Assembly: GCF_051622035.1 (NCBI RefSeq)
Contig: NC_135355.1
Span: forward strand, 3,472,001 to 3,536,000
Direction of reading: 5' to 3'
Origin: Arctopsyche grandis
Lineage: Eukaryota; Arthropoda; Insecta; Trichoptera; Hydropsychidae
Length of the DNA stretch: 64,000 bases
The translations under genes and the position numbers were made by a program. Each line of letters opens with the position of its first letter. Within the stretch, counting starts at the first letter, position 1. Positions 60,894 to 64,000 of this stretch are shown here, in pieces. The notes beneath the pieces were generated by a model. The model was not told where the DNA came from, did not search any database, and worked only from the letters and a program-made list of their open reading frames with translations.

Positions 60894-62386
60894 AGTGAAT
60901 GCGACAATATATATCAATATATTATATTTAGTGAATGCGACAGTTGCGCCTCGACCAGATAAAACCTATGTTAAATCGACAAAATCGAGGTTTCGTATTC
61001 TCCAGTTTGCTCAACTAGAAACTAGACCAATTTAAAAAAAAGTTTCATCATCGGTATGAGAAAGATATTTTCTATGTTTGTGTTTTTTTATTTTTTTTTA
61101 AATCAACCGTTAAATTAGCACACTGACTCTTTTCGTGGGTGTAAAAACGAAGCGATTTTATATATGTTTGGTGGCTCCTAGCTAGCTCCTATAAAAAATA
61201 ACTATTCAAAAAAATAAAAACATAGAAACATGCCTATGGTAGATATCCATAGAATATTAAAAGATAATTTCTCTAGTACCATAATTGAGGAAGGGAGACG
61301 TGTAATACGTTTGTATGGACAAGGCGTTATATTATATTATTTTAGTATTACTAATTATAGTTTTGTCAAATTTTGTTAACTATGTTATATTATAGTTGTT
61401 AGTTTAAGTTTAAAATTGTTAATTGTGAAATTGTGAAATAGTTCATTAGCAATTTGCTATTTAATACTAATAAATATATAAATAAATATGTATATACAAC
61501 TTTGGCCATAGGTGCCGCATTGTAATGGAACCTGATAAATAAAAAAATCATGACTATCACGATTGAATGTATTAAATTTTGTTTGTATTTGCAGTGGTTT
61601 CGCATATTGTTTTACTTGTCATGGCCAATGATGATTTGTGTCTTATTTAGTGGAGGCCTTTTCCTCAATGACGACTACGTTTATGACCCTATAATCTCTG
61701 GCGTATACGTATCTCTCCACAGACCCGTATTTGCTTTCTTTGCAATGACTTTTATTCTAGGAGCTATTCACAAATGCTACAGTAAGCATATAGTCCTTAT
61801 ACAATATTAGCAAAAAATAAAATATTAATATATGCACATTGTTTGTAATTTACAACAGATATTTCGAGAGGATTTTTGGAATGGGACGGTTTCCAATTGT
61901 TTAGTAAATTTTCGTATTGCGTTTATGTAATACATTACATGGTGCAAAGGTATTCCAGTGGATTTTTTTATCAGCCATATCATATTGCATTTTACAATTT
62001 CGTAAGTACATATTTTTGTATTCATTCATATTTAAATTGTAAATATTTAATTGAAACATCTGCAAATCCATGACACGTTTTATGCACTATTATAAAGTTG
62101 AAAAAATAGTAGATATTTAAATTTTTATTAGTTGATCAACAATTTGCGATCACGGTAAAACAAAATATGTGATTTTATATATGTATGTACATATGTATGT
62201 TTGCAGTGTATGTTAATCTTGGGAAACTTTTTGTTGATCTACTGCATATCACCTGTATTATATTTACTTGTTGAATTACCTTCTCGAAATCTGCAACAAA
62301 TGATATTTAAAAAGAAAATACCAGAAATCACAAAAGAAGAAGAGGAAAATAAAACGGAAGACGTAGTGTCTGTTGGCGTGGAATAA
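51167..62386 (+). CDS. nrf-6-like membrane acyltransferase, gene 2, intact
   Basis: Eleven exons: 51167-51233, 51374-51513, 51986-52334, 53913-54109, 55076-55245, 55388-55573, 56848-57024, 57384-57534, 61595-61781, 61859-62001 and 62207-62386. They total 1947 nt (648 codons plus TAA), every intron is GT-AG and every phase closes, so no break is seen. A signal peptide (1-17) precedes a luminal/extracellular Cys-containing NRF domain (to about 150; DPYEECF, GGIYCVIDV). The first helix is near 152-176 (WVYIAIILGILIMSGI). The acyltransferase-3 domain has KAIDGLRF (about 214) with a conserved His in LVLYHS, RLTPVYAVVLGF, GSGPLW (about 329), CRILWWTHLIYLNNY, WYLAADMQLF (about 370) and FLEWDGF. The C terminus is an acidic/Lys tail. 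Length fits the family. An AATAAA is at 62496-62501. Introns 3, 4 and 8 are full of transposons. Substrate is unknown; NRF proteins act in lipid or xenobiotic handling. Confidence 0.88.
52360..52935 (+). pseudogene. Jockey-like RT C-terminal fragment in intron 3
   Basis: The reading SVSDCEVLQSNLNSLWSWA, then LPFSISKCHILSF, KKDLGITFESRWK and FLRYLYMREFGYYP is the post-catalytic part of an RT close to the element at 34020-38236 (which has FLRFLYRKEYGYYP). It starts within about 30 bp of the donor of intron 3 and ends where MITE M1 begins. Confidence 0.85.
52936..53314. mobile_element. MITE family M1, long-hairpin form
   Basis: Here the two halves are inverted repeats over about 180 bp, so the whole element folds into one hairpin. 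The centre is GGCAAGATTCG, loop, CGAATCTTGCC (about 53117-53147). Ends are GGATTCGGTGCATCCGCTC and, reverse-complemented, GGGTTTGGTGCATCCGCTC. I see no target duplication. Confidence 0.85.
53320..53510 (+). repeat. Interspersed repeat R1, single copy
   Basis: CATAATATCGCTATTCTG, TATGTACGTCACAGTT, CACTGCCAACAAAACGTACG and TATATACTGCTTGCTACC follow the order seen at 6565-6790 plus 7370-7450. It lies in intron 3 of nrf-6-like gene 2. Confidence 0.65.
54205..55070 (+). pseudogene. CR1/L2-like RT end, abutting the exon 5 acceptor
   Basis: The final RT codons can be read around a nested MITE: RLKRINLTTLETRR then IRVFKTLNNHYKC and FFSNRVVSIWNGLPNDSV, stop at 54877. A 3' UTR and an ATAAATAAATAAAATAAA tail follow, which stops about 7 bp before the AG at 55074-55075. 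The element's tail thus forms most of the upstream region of the 3' splice site of intron 4. Confidence 0.8.
54280..54606. mobile_element. MITE family M1, 327 bp, nested in the CR1-like fragment
   Basis: GGGTTTGGTGCATCCGCTC on the left, GCGGATGCACCGCATCC on the right. GACGAGAAG is duplicated (54271-54279 and 54607-54615). Removing the MITE and one duplicate restores the RT reading frame (TLETRRIRVF), which fixes both boundaries. Confidence 0.92.
55640..56045 (+). repeat. Interspersed repeat R1 with downstream part
   Basis: ATAATATCACTATTCTGTCT, a (GT)n run, CTATAATAGTCGTTTCGAT and CACTGCCAACAAAATGTACG, then TAGCGCCATCTATTG and ATCGAACACAGGACTG. This copy joins the parts seen apart at 6565 and 7370, so it may be close to full length. 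It lies in intron 6. Confidence 0.65.
56400..56650 (-). repeat. Interspersed repeat R1, inverted copy
   Basis: Reverse complement of the same series: TGGTAGCAAACAGTATATA, GTACATTTTGCTGGCAGTG, AACGACTATTATACC and CGAGCGTTATCGC. It forms a wide inverted pair with the copy at 55640-56045 in the same intron. Confidence 0.65.
57580..57708. mobile_element. 129-bp MITE with 40-bp arms
   Basis: CGGGTTGACACGATGCGAGT and, reverse-complemented from the right end, CCGGGATGACACGATACGAG. The arms continue through AGCTTGGA and AAGTAA. A second, inner hairpin (GGTTCCATCC and GGATGG) fills the centre. It lies 45 bp into intron 8. A worn relative is at about 29250-29306 in gene 1. Confidence 0.78.
57780..58165. 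repeat. AATTATTAATTA minisatellite
   Basis: Short degenerate units of 12-20 bp made of AATTAATTATTATAATT-like words repeat for almost 400 bp and shift to TTAATTGATTATA units at the right. Nearly pure A and T. It lies in intron 8 of gene 2. Confidence 0.85.
58227..58404. mobile_element. hAT MITE, 178 bp
   Basis: Ends are CAGTGGCGGACTGGCCATAC and, reverse-complemented, CAGTGGCGGACTGGGATTG. CATATATG (8 bp) is duplicated at 58219-58226 and 58405-58412. It has no coding capacity. One end of the same family is stranded at 12909-12938. Confidence 0.9.
59600..59965 (-). pseudogene. Jockey-clade RT C-terminal fragment
   Basis: On the minus strand: SNIEKMQRCQNQFLRII, YRFVTNEEIHKDLKI and HPNIEALQLLD, then RRLKRNKPHEL and a stop at 59615. 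This is the usual end of Jockey ORF2. No catalytic part remains. Flanking DNA (59300-59600 and 59940-59990) shares words with 63000-63340, for example AATTAAAATCTGA and GAAAATGATCGGA. Confidence 0.82.
60195..60425 (+). mobile_element. tRNA-derived SINE, family C
   Basis: The head starts GGCCGGCAACA, has an A box-like TACCTCAATGATTAGCGTA and a B box AGATTCGAGCCC, and closes with TGTTGTTGGCC, which pairs with the first 11 bases if two G-U pairs are allowed. The core at about 60309-60375 (TTTCTATCAGAGTTTGCCAA, TTGTTGAAACGGTTCCT) is that of families A and B. It lies in intron 8 of nrf-6-like gene 2. Confidence 0.75.
60500..60776 (+). pseudogene. Non-LTR RT C-terminal fragment
   Basis: The ORF at 60538-60774 reads DKLQKVQNRVMRAIFNVRK then MLDELKWSDIRNSLSL and TIKFVYKLDKNLFPKYF, the end of a CR1/L2-like RT. 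Upstream codons are degenerate. (AT)n follows. Confidence 0.7.
60798..60890. repeat. (AT)n microsatellite in intron 8
   Basis: About 92 bp of AT repeat. Its right edge (TGAGTGAATGCGACAATATA) is where homology with the gutted copy at 19231 starts, so the repeat marks the breakpoint of the duplication. Confidence 0.93.
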
Positions 62387-62570
62387 TTTAATTCGATCAT
62401 ATAAACATTACTAAATTTTTTCTAATGTTTATTAAGTTGTCTGTAAGTGTATTTAATGTAGTCTAAAAATGTAATTACCGTATGTATGTATGCAAAATAA
62501 AAAAATATAATTATATACATGTGCCGCACTTTAAAAATGCCGCCCAATATTGAAATATGGTTGCAACTAG

Positions 62571-62700
62571 GGCATGCATTGCCGGTTTTCGGTAAACCTA
62601 TTTACCGGTAAATATGTCCAAATTCTATTACCGAATTTCCGGTGAATCATTTTGGAATTCCCGGTAATTTCGGTAAATAAAATAGTATAGGTATTAAAAT
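62571..62700 (+). mobile_element. Possible hAT-type end with CCGGTAAAT words
   Basis: TAGGGCATGCATTGCCGGTT, then repeated TACCGGTAAAT, ACCGAATTTCCGGTGAAT and CCCGGTAATTTCGGTAAAT. This style (CCGGTAA words after TAGGGCNTGCA) is common in hAT ends. The other end is not found, so confidence is limited. Confidence 0.5.
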
Positions 62701-63447
62701 AATTAAATAATGTTTTTGAAGTATGGTATTTTATGATGATATTTGCAATGAACAGGTTTTGTTAAGTTCATTCGTAATAAGCTTATTGTAAGAAACTAAA
62801 TGTATGTAAGCTTATTGTAAATCATATTAACAATTAGATACAACATTATTGAATACTTATCTCGCAGATAAAACCCAGTGAAGAGATATATGTACTTTTA
62901 GTCGTGAAATGTCAGATCTGACATATTTGGCCAAAAATCAATATACATATATCGTGTATTACCTTACAAGAAGCTACACGCCAAATTTGAAATTTATATA
63001 TACATATGAGAGTTAAAACTATAAATATTTATAAATTATAGATAACGAGAACCTATAGAGCAAGTTTTATAAAATATAGAGTGAATTATAGGCGTTTAAA
63101 CAATTAAAATCTGATATGGCCATATCAAGGTGAAAAAGTTCGAAGACACGGGACGAACGCTTGTTAAACGTCAAGAAGGTCTACGTGCCCCGTTTTTAAA
63201 ACGCGTTGTATACGATATTTTATCTCCAACGTAAAGGCAGACGATACATTAACGTATATTGATGACCAAAATGAGCAATATGGCAAAGTATGAAAACGAT
63301 CGGATAAGAGATAAGAGATATAAAAAATGACCACTAACACGAAAGCCATGTGAAATGCAAAGGAGGTATGTAAAAACATGACTGAATACTCAGTTGAAGA
63401 CGAAGGCTGAAAATGGAGACAGAGAAGATTGTGGAAATAATGAAGTT

Positions 63448-63486
63448 TTTGGTATATTTTAACTGAATCAGTTAAAATATACCAAA
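63448..63486. repeat. Perfect 19-bp palindrome around a single base
   Basis: TTTGGTATATTTTAACTGA, centre A, and its exact reverse complement. With one central base it cannot form a normal loop and looks like a foldback junction. The rest of 62700-64000 has no gene; a short minus ORF at 63164-63379 has no recognisable motif. Confidence 0.8.
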
Positions 63487-64000
63487 TATCGGGTGGTTTT
63501 TTGGAACCCCTAGTTTAGTTTACTGTCACGCGGAATGTCCAATAAAATAAAGTTATAAATAAAATAAAACTTCAATGCATGTACATATACATAAACTGTA
63601 CAAAAATTGGTTGCAGACCACTGCCGACCGCTGCATCCTTTCACCACTTCCCCGCTAGTTACACCCCCCGCATCCCTCAGTTAATGGCGACAACATCTCC
63701 GACCAAAAATGTCCGTAAGGGCGCATCTATGTATTATATATCCATGGTTTATACCTAATGTGCATACTTCTTAAATAAGAGGTCGGGTTATGATGAAAAA
63801 TTGTTTACAAATTTTTAACTTTCGAACGGGCCAAATCTCATGTTCTTTTCTTATCATATTTTGACTACTTTCTGAATTGATCTTTATCTCATTTTGACCT
63901 GGATATTGAAACGCGTCAATCTTTAGACATTGCAAACGCGTCAATCCCTCAATTATCCTCTGAATGAAATAACGACATTTTTGACCTGACTTTTATTCTA

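Overview
This window is an AT-rich piece of an insect (arthropod) nuclear genome. The evidence is spliced genes with GT-AG introns, an insect-type gustatory receptor, multi-exon nrf-6-type acyltransferases, a SETD4-type SET-domain gene, and a mobile-element mix of Jockey/CR1-like, RTE-like, BEL/Pao, hAT, mariner and piggyBac-like DNA, MITEs and tRNA-derived SINEs. The order cannot be fixed from sequence alone. Nothing prokaryotic, no CRISPR and no operon is present.

Layout. 1-2653: 5'-truncated Jockey-like retrotransposon, followed by a SINE and a perfect 23-bp hairpin. 3435-6007: four-exon gustatory receptor whose exon 2 is split by a MITE with a 9-bp target duplication and whose intron 3 carries a solo LTR. 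6030-10320: TTAA-type MITEs, a small hAT MITE, a gutted piggyBac-like element, a second SINE family and a foldback element. 10589-11977 (minus): intact single-exon SETD4-like gene. 12.3-17.1 kb: SINEs, RTE-like debris, an array with CCGGAAGT about every 150 bp, and a decayed hAT transposase. 17.1-20.74 kb: gutted duplicate of the acyltransferase locus found at 49.7-62.4 kb, followed by a complete hAT transposon (20894-23791) sitting in an AT-rich palindrome. 24.3-26.1 kb: an RTE-like fragment with a 12-bp target duplication and a nested solo LTR. 26529-33221 (minus): nrf-6-like gene 1, damaged in exon 10 by a foldback palindrome. 34.0-38.24 kb: near-complete two-ORF Jockey-like element with two in-frame TAGs. 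38.7-39.7 kb: mariner fragment split by a solo LTR. 40.0-49.7 kb: decayed BEL/Pao element on the minus strand, itself interrupted by a second copy of the first Jockey-like element. 51167-62386 (plus): nrf-6-like gene 2, for which 11 exons join in frame to 648 codons plus stop although its introns are packed with transposons. 62.4-64 kb: repeats only.

The region can be read as an nrf-6-like cluster (one gene that looks intact, one damaged, one gutted copy, one further flank copy) expanded by segmental duplication and then heavily invaded. Only SETD4 and nrf-6-like gene 2 look like functional host genes. The most unusual signals are three tRNA-headed SINE families with different heads, each keeping a pairing acceptor-like stem and sharing one core domain; a MITE family with 8-9 bp duplications that broke the receptor; the inverted repeats around the hAT; and the CCGGAAGT array. 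All exon models and family names come from reading the sequence; no database search was run.
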